Assembly (NCBI RefSeq): GCF_005937885.2
Contig: NZ_CP042176.1
Location: 620,001 to 684,000, forward strand
DNA length: 64,000 nt
Direction: 5' to 3'
From: Bradyrhizobium sp. KBS0727
Lineage (GTDB): Bacteria > Pseudomonadota > Alphaproteobacteria > Rhizobiales > Xanthobacteraceae
Numbering within the stretch: the first letter of the stretch is position 1; every line of letters starts with the position of its first letter. Positions 38,894-48,235 of this stretch are shown here, one piece after another. Both the position numbers and the translations under genes were made by a program. The notes under the pieces are model-generated. The model saw nothing but the letters and a program-made list of their open reading frames with translations, ran no database searches and was not told the DNA's origin.

Positions 38894-39472
38894 TCAGGAG
38901 CCGGGTTCGATCATGGTGGCATGCAGCAGATAGCGGTCCGGGCCCGGTGTCAGCGCGTCGAACGGCCAACACGTCGACAACACCAGTTGATGTCCGCGGG
39001 CGAGGGGATCGATGCCGGAAGCGTCAAAGCGCGCGACGGAAGTTGCGTCCGCCCGATAACGGAACGTCCGACCGTCGCTTCTGGTGATATCGATCTCGTC
39101 GCCGACTGCGACATTTTTCAGGAAGGCAAAGTGCGTATCGCGGTGTGCGGAATAGACCGCGACGCCCCGTTCGCCGGCATTGGGCGTCAGTTCGACATGG
39201 CCGGGGCCGAAGGCGAGCGCCTGGCCGCTGCTTCCCGACAGTACGATGGTGCGGGCATGAATCCGCTTCACCTCGATCCGCGCCACCGGCCAGGTATCCG
39301 CCCATGACCACGGTTTTGTGGGGTGTCCGGTAGCAACGGTGGTGTTGAAGGCGCGCTCCAGCAGCACCTGGGCAAGCAGCGCCTTGGCGTGGATGTAGGC
39401 GCCCTGGCCGAACAGGATCAGACCGGCGAGGGCGAGGAGGAGAGGGAGGAAGCGGGGCATGCGAATGCTCAT
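38894..39472 (-). CDS. Class GN (proteobacterial) sortase
   Basis: The 192-residue transpeptidase has an N-terminal membrane helix (LPLLLALAGLILFGQGAY). The sortase triad is His110 (YSAHRDTHF), Cys168 (LVLSTCWPF, the TLxTC-like motif) and Arg180 (GPDRYLLH). Class GN sortases occur in Gram-negative bacteria with one dedicated target encoded beside them. That target is the next gene upstream (39660-41930). The anchor they attach to is unknown. Confidence 0.9.
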   Translation of the reverse strand: MSIRMPRFLPLLLALAGLILFGQGAYIHAKALLAQVLLERAFNTTVATGHPTKPWSWADTWPVARIEVKRIHARTIVLSGSSGQALAFGPGHVELTPNAGERGVAVYSAHRDTHFAFLKNVAVGDEIDITRSDGRTFRYRADATSVARFDASGIDPLARGHQLVLSTCWPFDALTPGPDRYLLHATMIEPGS

Positions 39473-39483
39473 TGAAGTGCTCC

Positions 39484-39563
39484 GTCATTCCGGGGCGATG
39501 CGAAGCATCGAACCCGGAATCTCGAGATTCCGGGTCTGGTCCTTCGGACCATCCCGGAATGAC
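39484..39563. repeat. Mosaic palindromic repeat, GTCATTCCGGGG family
   Basis: Outer ends GTCATTCCGGGG and CCCGGAATGAC. Internal modules are GATGCGAAGCATC, CCCGGAATCTCGAGATTCCGGG and GGTCCTTCGGACC; the GTGCAATTGCAC module is absent. It lies between the sortase target and sortase genes, 12 bases from the sortase start. Confidence 0.85.
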
Positions 39564-39659
39564 ACCGAGAATAAAACCTCACGCGCGCGGCGTTGGGGGA
39601 CGGGCAGGCCGCGCGCGCTTTTCAGGAGGAGGTTGGGGCGCCTCCTCCATCGCGTGACG

Positions 39660-41930
39660 TCAGCGCATGAACAGCTGACGCCGGTTGTAGACGAACAGCA
39701 TCAGGCTGAGCATCAGCAGGATCGAGCCGGCGATCAGTTTCAGTTCGGCATCGGTTGCCGTCTTCGGCAGCGTGACCGTGGCGGGCTGCACGACCGGAGG
39801 CTGGGCACGCTTCAGTGTTGCGACCTGAACCCTCGCGTCGCCATTGTCGGCGCGTCGCTCCGTCGGCGTTGCCGGAAGCTGCGGGCGTTCGCCGAACAGT
39901 TTTGCGAAATCCCAGCCGGCGGGCAGGTTGATCGGCAGTTCCGAAACCTTCAGCGGTTCGCCAGTCGGGCGGCTCGGCGTTTGGTCGACCGCAACCAGGC
40001 TGGTCAGCCGCGTCACCAGTTGATGCTGCAGTGCCAGCGCGAGGATGGCCTTGTCGGCGTCTTCGGGCTTCAGCTGCTGCGTGGTGCGTGCGACCTCGGC
40101 ATCCGCAATCTTGCGGCGAGCCCATAGTTTGGACAGGCCCTTGCCTTCGGCGGCATTCGCCAGCGGAAGGGTGACGACCCAGGGACGGTCGCCGATGCGG
40201 CCCGTGATCTCGACCGAGCCGGCGAGCTTGTCGAGCTTGGCCGCGAGCACCAGCGGCTCGTCGCGATAGACGTCGGGGATCGCCGCCGGCGTGATGTCGC
40301 CTGAGGCCTCGGAGAATTTTGCGGTGAGATTGGTCACCGCGGGGTTTTCCAGCTTGGCGAACAGGCCGCGCATCCGCTCCTCGACCTGCTCGACCGAGCC
40401 GATATGGGTGAAGGTGCCGCGGCCGAGTTCGGCGGCGCGCGTCATCAGATAGGTGTTCGGCGCCGAGCCGATGCCGACCATGAAGATACGCGAACGGCCG
40501 CGCAGCGCGTTGATGGTTTCGAACAATTGCTGCTCGTTGCCGATGGCGCCGTCGGTCAGGAACACGACCTGACGGACATAGTTGGCGTCGCCGCTGTTGT
40601 CGGACAGCGCCGCGCGCATCGCCGGCACCATCTCGGTGCCGCCATTGGCCTGCAGCGCGCCGACAAACGAGGTCGCCTGGCCGAGATGCTCGCGATCGGC
40701 CGGTACCGGCGCCGGGAACAGCACGTCCATGGTGTGATCGAACCGGATCACGTTGAAGCGGTCGCTGGGCTGCAGGCGACCGAGCGCGTAGATGAGACTG
40801 GCCTTGGCCTGGATGATCGAGACGCCGCCCATCGAGCCGGAATTGTCGATCACGAAGATCACCTCGCGCGGCAGCGGCTTTTGCTGGGCCCGCTCGACCG
40901 TCGGCGGCGTGACGAAGGCGAGCAGGTAATCGGCGTCGCCGACATGTTCGCGGAACAGGCCGACCGACGGCGCTTTCTCGGCCGCGGGCTTCCAGCTCAG
41001 TTCGAAATCGCGATCGGCCGGCACCGCGCCTTCAGCGAGGCGGACGATGCTGGTGCTGGCGTCGGCCTTTTCGGTTTTGATCGGGTGGTGGTGGCTCTTG
41101 ACCTCGCCGAGCGGAAAGCCGGCCTGGAGGTGAACGGTAATGGTGGTCGGGTTGACGGGCGCGTTGGTCGCGGGGTCGAGCACTTCGGACGAAATGCGTT
41201 CGCGGTCCGGAACGGAATCGGATTTCACCGCGCCCCAGCCGCCGCCGTCGGGCCGGAAGTCGACGCTCTGCACCACGGGTGCCGGATTGTAGCGCGGGCC
41301 GACCACCATCGGCACCCGCAGCGAGAACTCGTTGCCGGATTGCTGCACCGGTTCCTGATATTCGATCTGCACCAGCACGGTCTCGCCGGGGCCGATATTG
41401 GCGACGGAATTGGTGAAGATGTTCGGCCGCTCCTGTTCGGTCAGCGCCGCCTTCTGGCCGTTCTGCTTGGCCTGTTCGTAGATGGCCTTGGCCTGTTGCC
41501 GCTCCTTGATGTCGCCGACCACGACGCGGTCGCCGATCACCATCTTCAGCGTATCGACCGCGCCGCCCGACGGCAGCGGATAGACGTAGACAGCCTCAAC
41601 CCAGTTTTGCGTCGGGTTGCGAAAGATCTGCGTGACGCGGGCGCGCACCGTCGGCCCCGATACGGTGAGATCGACGTCGATGCCGAGCCGCGAGGCGTCG
41701 GCGTAACCGTCCTCGGTCTTCAGCAGCAGTGAGCCGGAGCGGGCGTCGCCCGCCTTGAGGAGAGCCGTCGGCTGGCCGGCCGCCGACCACACCGGCTCGA
41801 AGCTCAAAAATAATGCCGCGAACCCGACCAGGATCACGGCAAGTCCTTGCATCACAAAGAACAGCACCACCCTCATCAGATCAGGCACACCGGTGCTGCT
41901 GTCGGTTTCGGTCTCATCGCATGTCGTCAT
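39660..41930 (-). CDS. Sortase target protein with VIT and VWA domains
   Basis: The 756-residue protein has an N-terminal hydrophobic segment (VVLFFVMQGLAVILVGFAAL), a VIT domain at about 70-195, and a VWA domain with MIDAS DNSGS at 362-366. The C-terminal sorting signal is LPKTA at 721-725, followed by a membrane helix (LIAGSILLMLSLMLFVY) and basic NRRQLFMR. This is the marine proteobacterial sortase-target architecture. GGGAG precedes the ATG at 41930. It is probably cotranscribed with the sortase. Confidence 0.9.
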   Translation of the reverse strand: MTTCDETETDSSTGVPDLMRVVLFFVMQGLAVILVGFAALFLSFEPVWSAAGQPTALLKAGDARSGSLLLKTEDGYADASRLGIDVDLTVSGPTVRARVTQIFRNPTQNWVEAVYVYPLPSGGAVDTLKMVIGDRVVVGDIKERQQAKAIYEQAKQNGQKAALTEQERPNIFTNSVANIGPGETVLVQIEYQEPVQQSGNEFSLRVPMVVGPRYNPAPVVQSVDFRPDGGGWGAVKSDSVPDRERISSEVLDPATNAPVNPTTITVHLQAGFPLGEVKSHHHPIKTEKADASTSIVRLAEGAVPADRDFELSWKPAAEKAPSVGLFREHVGDADYLLAFVTPPTVERAQQKPLPREVIFVIDNSGSMGGVSIIQAKASLIYALGRLQPSDRFNVIRFDHTMDVLFPAPVPADREHLGQATSFVGALQANGGTEMVPAMRAALSDNSGDANYVRQVVFLTDGAIGNEQQLFETINALRGRSRIFMVGIGSAPNTYLMTRAAELGRGTFTHIGSVEQVEERMRGLFAKLENPAVTNLTAKFSEASGDITPAAIPDVYRDEPLVLAAKLDKLAGSVEITGRIGDRPWVVTLPLANAAEGKGLSKLWARRKIADAEVARTTQQLKPEDADKAILALALQHQLVTRLTSLVAVDQTPSRPTGEPLKVSELPINLPAGWDFAKLFGERPQLPATPTERRADNGDARVQVATLKRAQPPVVQPATVTLPKTATDAELKLIAGSILLMLSLMLFVYNRRQLFMR

Positions 41931-42117
41931 GTCGCTCACTCCCAAACGGCGATTTCGCCGCTTGAAAGCGTGCGGAATGCCGCGCTCTGGCGCGAGCGGA
42001 ATGATCGGCCTTGTTCAGCCGCGGGCCAGCCCGGCGCGCCGCGGCCGCGGCCGATTTGTGCGGGTTTGTGATGGATTGTGCGTCTGGTACACTGAGCTCG
42101 ACCGAACAGGGGTGACG

Positions 42118-42882
42118 ATGCCGACGCCGGACAAGCAGCTTTCCGCCGAGCAAAGCCGGCAGATTGCGGACACGATTCGCGAGGAGATTGCCCGCCGCCG
42201 CATCTCGCGGCAGTCTCTGGCCGAGCTTGCAAAACTCAGTCTGTCGACGCTCGAGAAGGTGCTAGGTGGACGCCGTCCGTTCACGCTCGCAACCACGGTA
42301 CGGCTCGAACAGGCGCTCGGCGTTTCCCTGCGCACGACGCCGGAGGCGCCGGCACCATCTCTCGCCGTCAACGGCGAGGTCGCATCGGATGGACTAGGCG
42401 CCTATTCGCGCCGCGCGGTCGCCTGGATCGAAGGAACCTATGTGACGATCCGTCCGTCGTTCGGCGACAAGGATGCGATCTTCGCCTACCTCACCGAAAT
42501 CAGCTGGGACGCCGCCGCATCGTGTCTCGTGTTCCACGAGAGCGAACGGCAGGATGCGGCCTACACCCAGTATGGCGAGGTGGCGGTGCCGAACCAGTCG
42601 GGTCACATCTATCTCGTCACCAACCGGCACGGCCAGCATCGTCTGATCACGGTCGCGCGGCTCCCCATCTCCGGCGAGATGTTCGGTATCATCACGACAT
42701 TGCTGGCGGGGCGCGGCTCGCTGCTGACGCCGATCGCTGCCCCGATTGCGTATTTGCCGGCCAATATGATGCCAAATCCGACATTTGGACGGATTTCGCC
42801 CGATAATGCCAATTATTCGGCCTATCGCACCCATTTGCGACGGACCCTGGACGAGCCGTTTGCGATGTTTTTGCCGGGGTAG
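42118..42882 (+). CDS. XRE-family transcriptional regulator
   Basis: The 254-residue protein has an N-terminal helix-turn-helix (residues about 20-70; ISRQSLAELAKLSLSTLEKVL). The C-terminal domain is an alpha/beta sensor-like region of unknown ligand (GTYVTIRPSFGDKDAIFAYL). It is divergent from the sortase target gene, 187 bases apart, and may regulate it. I chose the ATG at 42118; the frame is open upstream but that part lies on the other gene. Confidence 0.75.
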   Translation: MPTPDKQLSAEQSRQIADTIREEIARRRISRQSLAELAKLSLSTLEKVLGGRRPFTLATTVRLEQALGVSLRTTPEAPAPSLAVNGEVASDGLGAYSRRAVAWIEGTYVTIRPSFGDKDAIFAYLTEISWDAAASCLVFHESERQDAAYTQYGEVAVPNQSGHIYLVTNRHGQHRLITVARLPISGEMFGIITTLLAGRGSLLTPIAAPIAYLPANMMPNPTFGRISPDNANYSAYRTHLRRTLDEPFAMFLPG

Positions 42883-43058
42883 TGCCCTCACCCTTGCTTT
42901 TTCGCTGGAATAGACTATATCAGCGTCATTCGAATTACCGCTCTGCCTTGTTGACCGCGCCGAAATCGGCTCCATTCCCAAGACATCGATGAAATCGGAT
43001 CAAGCCTGCACGGAGGTCGTGTAGGCAAAGCGCATTAGCGCATCTTGGAGATAGTTAC

Positions 43059-43268
43059 ATGGCTACCGGAACAGTTAAGTGGTTCAACGCGACCAAGGGC
43101 TTCGGCTTCATCCAGCCCGACGACGGCGGAACCGACGTATTCGTCCACATCAGCGCCGTGGAACGTGCAGGTCTGAGCTCGCTCAATGAAGGCCAAAAGC
43201 TTTCATATGAAGCGAAGGTCGACAGCATGCGCGGCAAAACCAGCGCGGAAAACCTCCGCGTCGGTTAA
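43059..43268 (+). CDS. Cold-shock domain protein
   Basis: The 69-residue single cold-shock domain binds single-stranded nucleic acid through RNP1 ([10 protein letters not shown]) and RNP2 (DVFVHISAV). Length and sequence are typical of CspA-like proteins. TTGGAG lies 9 bases before the ATG. The 176-base gap upstream gives room for a long 5' leader, as is common for csp genes, and a strong intrinsic terminator follows. Confidence 0.95.
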   Translation: MATGTVKWFNATKGFGFIQPDDGGTDVFVHISAVERAGLSSLNEGQKLSYEAKVDSMRGKTSAENLRVG

Positions 43269-43330
43269 GGCGATCGATCACGGAGACCCACGGATGTACT
43301 GGGATCCTTCGATCGACTTCTGAATAGAAA

Positions 43331-43359
43331 AGCCCGCTGGCGATGCCAGCGGGCTTTTT
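43331..43359. terminator. Bidirectional intrinsic terminator after the cold-shock gene
   Basis: Perfect 11-bp arms AGCCCGCTGGC and GCCAGCGGGCT enclose GAT and are followed by TTTTT. AAAAG on the left makes it work on the other strand too. It serves the cold-shock gene and the converging binding-protein gene, which ends 5 bases later. Confidence 0.93.
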
Positions 43360-43363
43360 GCTT

Positions 43364-44602
43364 TTAGCCACCCGTCTCGGCGCTGATGATGTCGCCGAAC
43401 AGATCCCACTGGCCGCCCTTGAACCGCATGATCTTGAGCTGTTCGATCGGGGCGAAGTCGGTGGCCGAGGTGTTGACCTTGATGCCGGGGATCAGCGTAT
43501 CCGGCGCAAAATCCTTCAGGCTCGCGGCCTGCTTCATCACGTTCTCCCGGGTCAGGTTGTCACCGGCCTGCTTCAGCACCTGCACCATGGTCTGCGCCGC
43601 GGCGTAGCCATAGACCAGGTTGGAGTCGGAGACGTTGGCGCCCGGCATGTACTTGTCGATGAAGGTCATGAACTTCTTCATGCCCTCGTCGTCCTTCCAC
43701 TGCGGATCGGACGCATCCTTCAGATAGCTGGCCGACAGCACGCCTTCGGAAGCTTCAAGCCCGGCGGGCTTCATCACCGCGCCGATCGAGATCGACACGT
43801 CGGTCATCAGGTGCATCGGCTTCCATTCCAGCTCGGCCATCTTCTTGATCGCCTGTGCAGCGAATTTCGGCGTCGAGATGTTGACGAAGACGTCGGCGCC
43901 GGTGCCCTTCAGCTTGACGATGTGGGAATCGATCGACGGCTCGGTGGTCTCGTAGCTTTCCTCGGCGACGATGATGCTCGAGGCCTTGTCGCCGAACACG
44001 TCCTTCAATCCGGCGACATAATCCTTGCCGAAATCGTCATTGGCGTAGAACACCGCGACCTTGCCGTCGGGCTTGTTCTTCAGGATGTACTTCGCAAAGA
44101 TCCGGGCCTCGACGCGGTAGCTCGGCTGAAAGCCCATGGTCCAGGGAAAGTCCTTCGGGTCGTTCCACTTGCTGGCGCCGGTGGCGAGGAACAGCTGCGG
44201 GATCTTCTTGGCGTTGTGGTACTTCTGAACCGCGGTCTGGGTCGGGGTGCCCAGCGCGTTGAACACCAGGAAAACCTCGTCGCTTTCGATCAATTTACGG
44301 ATCTGCTCCACCGTCTTCGGCGGGCTGTAGCCGTCGTCATAGGAGATCCAGTTGATCTTGCGGCCGTTGACGCCGCCCTGGTCGTTGATCATCTTGAAAT
44401 AGGCTTCCTCGGTCTTGCCGATGACGCCGTAGGCCGAAGCCGGGCCGCTATAGGCCTCGACATTGCCGATCTTGATTTCGGTGTCGGAGGCGCCGGTATC
44501 GTATTTCTTCTGTGCCAGCGCGCTTTGCGTGGTCAGCAGCGACAGTGCCGCGGCTGCGGCAAGCCAAGACAGTTTCTTGTTCTTCAGTTTCTTGTTCTTC
44601 AT
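43364..44602 (-). CDS. ABC transporter substrate-binding protein (branched-chain amino acid type)
   Basis: The 412-residue periplasmic protein has a signal peptide (WLAAAAALSLLTTQSALAQ) and a Leu/Ile/Val-binding-type body (KIGNVEAYSGPASAYGVIGK, GGVNGRKINWISYDDGYSPP). The ligand may be an amino acid, amide or aromatic acid. No permease or ATPase genes are adjacent. The n-region holds KNKKLKNKKL, encoded by an exact 15-bp tandem duplication (44570-44599). It is followed upstream by the acyl-CoA synthetase on the same strand, suggesting a joint unit. Confidence 0.88.
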   Translation of the reverse strand: MKNKKLKNKKLSWLAAAAALSLLTTQSALAQKKYDTGASDTEIKIGNVEAYSGPASAYGVIGKTEEAYFKMINDQGGVNGRKINWISYDDGYSPPKTVEQIRKLIESDEVFLVFNALGTPTQTAVQKYHNAKKIPQLFLATGASKWNDPKDFPWTMGFQPSYRVEARIFAKYILKNKPDGKVAVFYANDDFGKDYVAGLKDVFGDKASSIIVAEESYETTEPSIDSHIVKLKGTGADVFVNISTPKFAAQAIKKMAELEWKPMHLMTDVSISIGAVMKPAGLEASEGVLSASYLKDASDPQWKDDEGMKKFMTFIDKYMPGANVSDSNLVYGYAAAQTMVQVLKQAGDNLTRENVMKQAASLKDFAPDTLIPGIKVNTSATDFAPIEQLKIMRFKGGQWDLFGDIISAETGG

Positions 44603-44678
44603 CGAAATTTTCTTCCCTGGTTTCTTTGTGTTGAGAGGCATTAACGAAATCGCGGCGGTGCTCTTATTAAATCGGCGG

Positions 44679-46232
44679 TCAGGAGGCGATCGCCTTCGCC
44701 GTATCGGTGGCTTTGGGCGCGCCGAACTTGTTGCGCAGCGTCGGTTTGTGGATCTTTCCGGTCGCATTGCGCGGCAGGGCCTCCACGAACTCGATCAGGC
44801 GCGGGCATTTGAACCGCGCCAGATTGGCGGCACAATGCGCATGAATTTCCTCGGCGGCAAGGGTATGCCCGGGCCGGATAGCCACGATCGCCATGCCGAC
44901 CTCGCCCCACTGCTCGTTCGGGATGCCGATGACCGCGGCTTCGGCAACTGCCGGAATTTGATGCAGCACGCTTTCGACCTCGGCCGGGTAGACGTTCTCG
45001 CCGCCCGAAATGTACATGTCCTTCCAGCGGTCGACGATGAAGTAGAAGCCCTCCGCGTCGACCCGCGTGGCGTCGCCGGTGTGCAGCCAGCCGTCGGTGA
45101 AGGATGACGCGTTGGCGTCCGGCCGGTTCCAGTAGCCGGGCGTGACGTTCGGGCCGCGTACCCAGAGTTCGCCGAGCTCGTCGATGCCGGCGTCCGAGCC
45201 GTCGGGGCGAACGATTCTTACCTCCGTGTGCATCACCGGCTTGCCGGACGAGCCGGCCTTGCGCACCGCGTCCTCCTTGTCGAGCGTCAACACGGCCGGG
45301 CTGGTCTCGGTCATGCCGTAACCCTGCTGCAGGGCGACGCCGCGCTCCTCCCACACCTTCAACAGCGGCACCGGCATCGGCGCGCCGCCGACGCCGCCGA
45401 TCACCAGCCGGCTGAAATCGGCGGTCGCGAACGAAGGATGCTGCGCCATGAACTGGTAGATCGAGGGCACGCCGAAGAACTGATTGATGCCGACTGACAC
45501 ATCGCTGATCAGTTGCAGCGCCACGCCGGGATCGAACGTGCGCATGATCAGCACGGTGCCGCCGGAATGCAGCACCGGATTGGTGTAGCAATTCAGCCCG
45601 CCGGTGTGAAACAGCGGCAGCACCGTGAGCAGCACCGTCGACGGCGAGATATAGGCGGGGCCGCCGAGATTGACGCAATTCCAGAACGTCATGCCGTGAG
45701 TGATGATCGCGCCCTTGGGCTGGCCGGTGGTGCCCGAGGTGTACATGATGGTCGAGATGTCATCGAGCGTGACGGTCTCAGGGTTTTCGAGCGGCTTCGA
45801 CGCCGCGATCGCGGCCTCGTAGGAGCCGCCGGGCCCGAGCAGCAGCGCCGACGCGACGTTGCAGAGCTTGGCGACGGTGAGGGCTGTTTCCGCCAAATCC
45901 GTATCGTGGACCATCACCTTGGGCGAGGCATCGCCGACGATGAACTGCAATTCCGGCACGGTGAGGCGGTTGTTCAGCGGTAGGAACACGGCGCCGATCC
46001 GGAAGCAGGCGAACTGCACCTCCAGCGTATCGGTCGTATTCAGCGCCAGCACCGCGACCCGGTCGCCGCGCTCCACCTTCAGCGCGTCGCGCAGATGGCC
46101 GGCGAGCCGCGCGATGCGCCTGTCGAATTCTGTATAGGACAGGCGGCGCTGGCTGGCGAGGTCGATGACCGCGGTCTTGTCCGGCGTGCGGCGGCCGAAA
46201 TGGGCGATCCAGTCGTAATAGCGAACGGACAA
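44679..46232 (-). CDS. AMP-dependent acyl-CoA synthetase
   Basis: The 517-residue ANL-superfamily ligase activates an acid with ATP and CoA. The AMP-binding signature is MYTSGTTGQPKGAIITHG. Later motifs are YGMTETSPAV, GWLHTGDATRVDAEGFYFIVDR, SGGENVYPAEVE and the C-terminal catalytic lysine region NATGKIHK. The binding-protein gene starts 76 bases downstream. It probably activates fatty or aryl acids; substrate is not evident. Confidence 0.9.
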   Translation of the reverse strand: MSVRYYDWIAHFGRRTPDKTAVIDLASQRRLSYTEFDRRIARLAGHLRDALKVERGDRVAVLALNTTDTLEVQFACFRIGAVFLPLNNRLTVPELQFIVGDASPKVMVHDTDLAETALTVAKLCNVASALLLGPGGSYEAAIAASKPLENPETVTLDDISTIMYTSGTTGQPKGAIITHGMTFWNCVNLGGPAYISPSTVLLTVLPLFHTGGLNCYTNPVLHSGGTVLIMRTFDPGVALQLISDVSVGINQFFGVPSIYQFMAQHPSFATADFSRLVIGGVGGAPMPVPLLKVWEERGVALQQGYGMTETSPAVLTLDKEDAVRKAGSSGKPVMHTEVRIVRPDGSDAGIDELGELWVRGPNVTPGYWNRPDANASSFTDGWLHTGDATRVDAEGFYFIVDRWKDMYISGGENVYPAEVESVLHQIPAVAEAAVIGIPNEQWGEVGMAIVAIRPGHTLAAEEIHAHCAANLARFKCPRLIEFVEALPRNATGKIHKPTLRNKFGAPKATDTAKAIAS

Positions 46233-46361
46233 GATTTCCTCCTGATGTTCAGCGGTCTGGCACCGCCCGATCCTTAACTGATCCTATCCCATATTGCCGG
46301 ATGGAGCGGCCGAATTGGAAACCTGTCTTGCGTTGAGTGGTTGTGCCGGGGACGGGTCAAC

Positions 46362-46462
46362 GTCATTCCGGGATGGTCCGAAGGACCAGACCCGGAATCT
46401 CGAGATTCTCGGATGTGCAATTGCACATCCTAGTTCGATGCTTCGCATCGCCCCGGAATGAC
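46362..46462. repeat. Mosaic palindromic repeat, GTCATTCCGGG family, inverted order
   Basis: Modules in order are GTCATTCCGGG, GGTCCGAAGGACC, CCCGGAATCTCGAGATTC, GGATGTGCAATTGCACATCC, CGATGCTTCGCATCG and CCCCGGAATGAC. This is the opposite module order to the copy at 2324, as expected for the other orientation, with the GATGTGCAATTGCACATC variant. Confidence 0.85.
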
Positions 46463-46495
46463 GGCGCATCGATACGACTCCGCATTCTCGCGGCG

Positions 46496-46985
46496 CAATG
46501 CGCCCGGAGCTTTGCAAGGAAACCTTACCCCCTCCAATGAGAGGGCGCAGGGAAGACCGGGTGCGCGCCGCACCCGCGGTCTCGCGTGCAATGTGCATCA
46601 AAAAAATGCGCACACGAGCATACAGGTTTGGCGGAAGCCTCCGGCCTTCCCTGCGCAATGGCTTTACGGCTTATACGAGTTCGCCCCGGTGACCGGCTTT
46701 CTTGCCACCGTCATCCCTGAGGAGCGTTTGCTCCTCCTGAACTTGACGCCAGCACCGGGGCGTCAGGCCCACACGACTTCGCCGTACGCTCTTGCCACGC
46801 TCGTCATCGTGACCTTCGCGTCCACCGCATCCCATCCCGCGTCTGTGACGATCGCGAAACGCCCTCCGAGTGGAACGGGACGGGGGAGGTGTAAGGTTGA
46901 TTTGGGGTCGCGGTCAAGAGCAATTTCGGAAAATCAGAAATTGAAGGGCCGCCGCTCAGGCGCAGATCGGCCGTGCGCGGCCTGA
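46496..46985. repeat. Long interspersed repeat typical of Bradyrhizobium (limits approximate)
   Basis: The stretch from near CGCCCGGAGCTTTGC to about 46985 resembles a dispersed repeat that I recall from Bradyrhizobium genomes, where it yields many false gene calls. Hairpins are visible, for example GGAGGAGCAAACGCTCC type (GAGCGTTTGCTCC). Frames at 46458-46985 and 46498-46692 are therefore treated as spurious. No second copy is present in this window. The whole 46233-47047 gap has no gene that I can support. Confidence 0.5.
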
Positions 46986-47047
46986 CTTCCGAAGTGGATC
47001 CAGAGCAGTCCTGATTGCTTCGAATGTCGGCTTCCAATCGTGTCCGA

Positions 47048-47995
47048 TCAAGGCGAAGTGCGGGCAGGCCGCCGAACCTCTACGTTCTCGCCCACTTCAA
47101 TAACCATTAGGTCCTCGCCCACCTCCAGCGGCCCGGAGTAAGTCCTTCGCGTTGGCGGAATCAGATCCTGCTCGGTCGCGGTCGGCAGCACAATGTGCGA
47201 ATACACGGCCAATTTAGGCTTTGTCCGCGAAAACACCTGGCCCGCCTCCTCGGCAGTCGTGTGATGGACAATAATGCTTTGAGCCCGCTCCGGGGATAAG
47301 CCCGCCCGCTGGAGGGTTTCGGGCGCGGCCACGTTGTGAACCAACACGTCCACGCCCTGGGAGTATCGGATGAGATTTTCTGAGATACGCGTATCCCCGG
47401 ACAGCACGACCGAGCGCCCCGCATGATCGATCCTGTAGCCGAATGCCGGTTTCACCGGCGTGTGGTCCACCTCAAACGCAGTTATCTTCACGCCCTCCTT
47501 CTCGTAGACCACTCCTTCACCGATATCTTCGGCGAGCAAGACGGCACCGTCCGGCGAAATTTGATCGCCGTAAGGCCGAATACGGATGTCGTAATCGTAC
47601 GCTTGCTCAAGGTATGACATCATTTTTTTGGTTCCTCTTGGGCCCCATACCTGGAGCGGAACATCCCGTCGAGAAACAAGCCACCCGGTCAACCACAAGT
47701 CTGGAAATCCGACCACGTGATCCGAGTGCAAGTGCGTGAGGAATACACCACTCACGTCCTGCCAACGGATGCCGATCTGGCGGAGGCGTTGCAGCGCACC
47801 GCGGCCTGCGTCAAAGAGAAATTTCTGTCCGCCAGCTTCCACCAGGGTACTTGGCCCGAAGCGATTCATCACCGGCGGTGGATTACCGGTACCCAGGAGC
47901 GTCACCTTGATCCCTTGCGCCTGCATGGCCACCGGGAGAAGGGCGCTGATAAATAATGCAGTAGCAACCACTCTGCAGCAAATGGTGGAGACCAT
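47048..47995 (-). CDS. Secreted metallo-beta-lactamase-fold hydrolase (RNase Z/arylsulphatase-like)
   Basis: The 315-residue protein has a signal peptide (VVATALFISALLPVAMQAQG) and an MBL fold. The zinc motif THLHSDH lies at residues 87-93, with later ligands near SGDTRIS and VHHTTAEEA. Its closest shape is the RNase Z-like or AtsA-type group, but export to the periplasm argues against tRNA processing. It lies divergent to a LysR regulator. The substrate is unknown. Confidence 0.85.
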   Translation of the reverse strand: MVSTICCRVVATALFISALLPVAMQAQGIKVTLLGTGNPPPVMNRFGPSTLVEAGGQKFLFDAGRGALQRLRQIGIRWQDVSGVFLTHLHSDHVVGFPDLWLTGWLVSRRDVPLQVWGPRGTKKMMSYLEQAYDYDIRIRPYGDQISPDGAVLLAEDIGEGVVYEKEGVKITAFEVDHTPVKPAFGYRIDHAGRSVVLSGDTRISENLIRYSQGVDVLVHNVAAPETLQRAGLSPERAQSIIVHHTTAEEAGQVFSRTKPKLAVYSHIVLPTATEQDLIPPTRRTYSGPLEVGEDLMVIEVGENVEVRRPARTSP

Positions 47996-48180
47996 GATGA
48001 TCGGTCCTGCCTGGTTTCGAATCCAACGTTCGAGTCACACCTCCTCACTTGAGGCGTTGGTCACGCATGGTGGTCCTCTCTCCGCCGAACCTTCGACAGG
48101 TCCGGCGTTCAGCCAACAGACATCCAGCAAGCCGCAAGCCTGTTCGATCGTGACATGCGGACTATGCGCCGTGGAGACAT

Positions 48181-48201
48181 ACATATCCAATTCTGATATG
48201 T
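48181..48201. promoter_or_regulatory. Candidate LysR-type operator
   Basis: Perfect arms ACATATC and GATATGT flank 7 bases, and the core ATATC-N7-GATAT fits the T-N11-A pattern of LysR regulators. It is 35 bases before the regulator start and about 185 bases from the divergent metallo-hydrolase gene. Confidence 0.6.
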
Positions 48202-48235
48202 GATCGTTGCATAACTGTTTTGATAGGTCCGTGCC

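Noticed and set aside
46458..46985. Open frames between the acyl-CoA synthetase and metallo-hydrolase genes
   Set aside because: They fall in a dispersed repeat known to produce false gene calls and lack ribosome sites.
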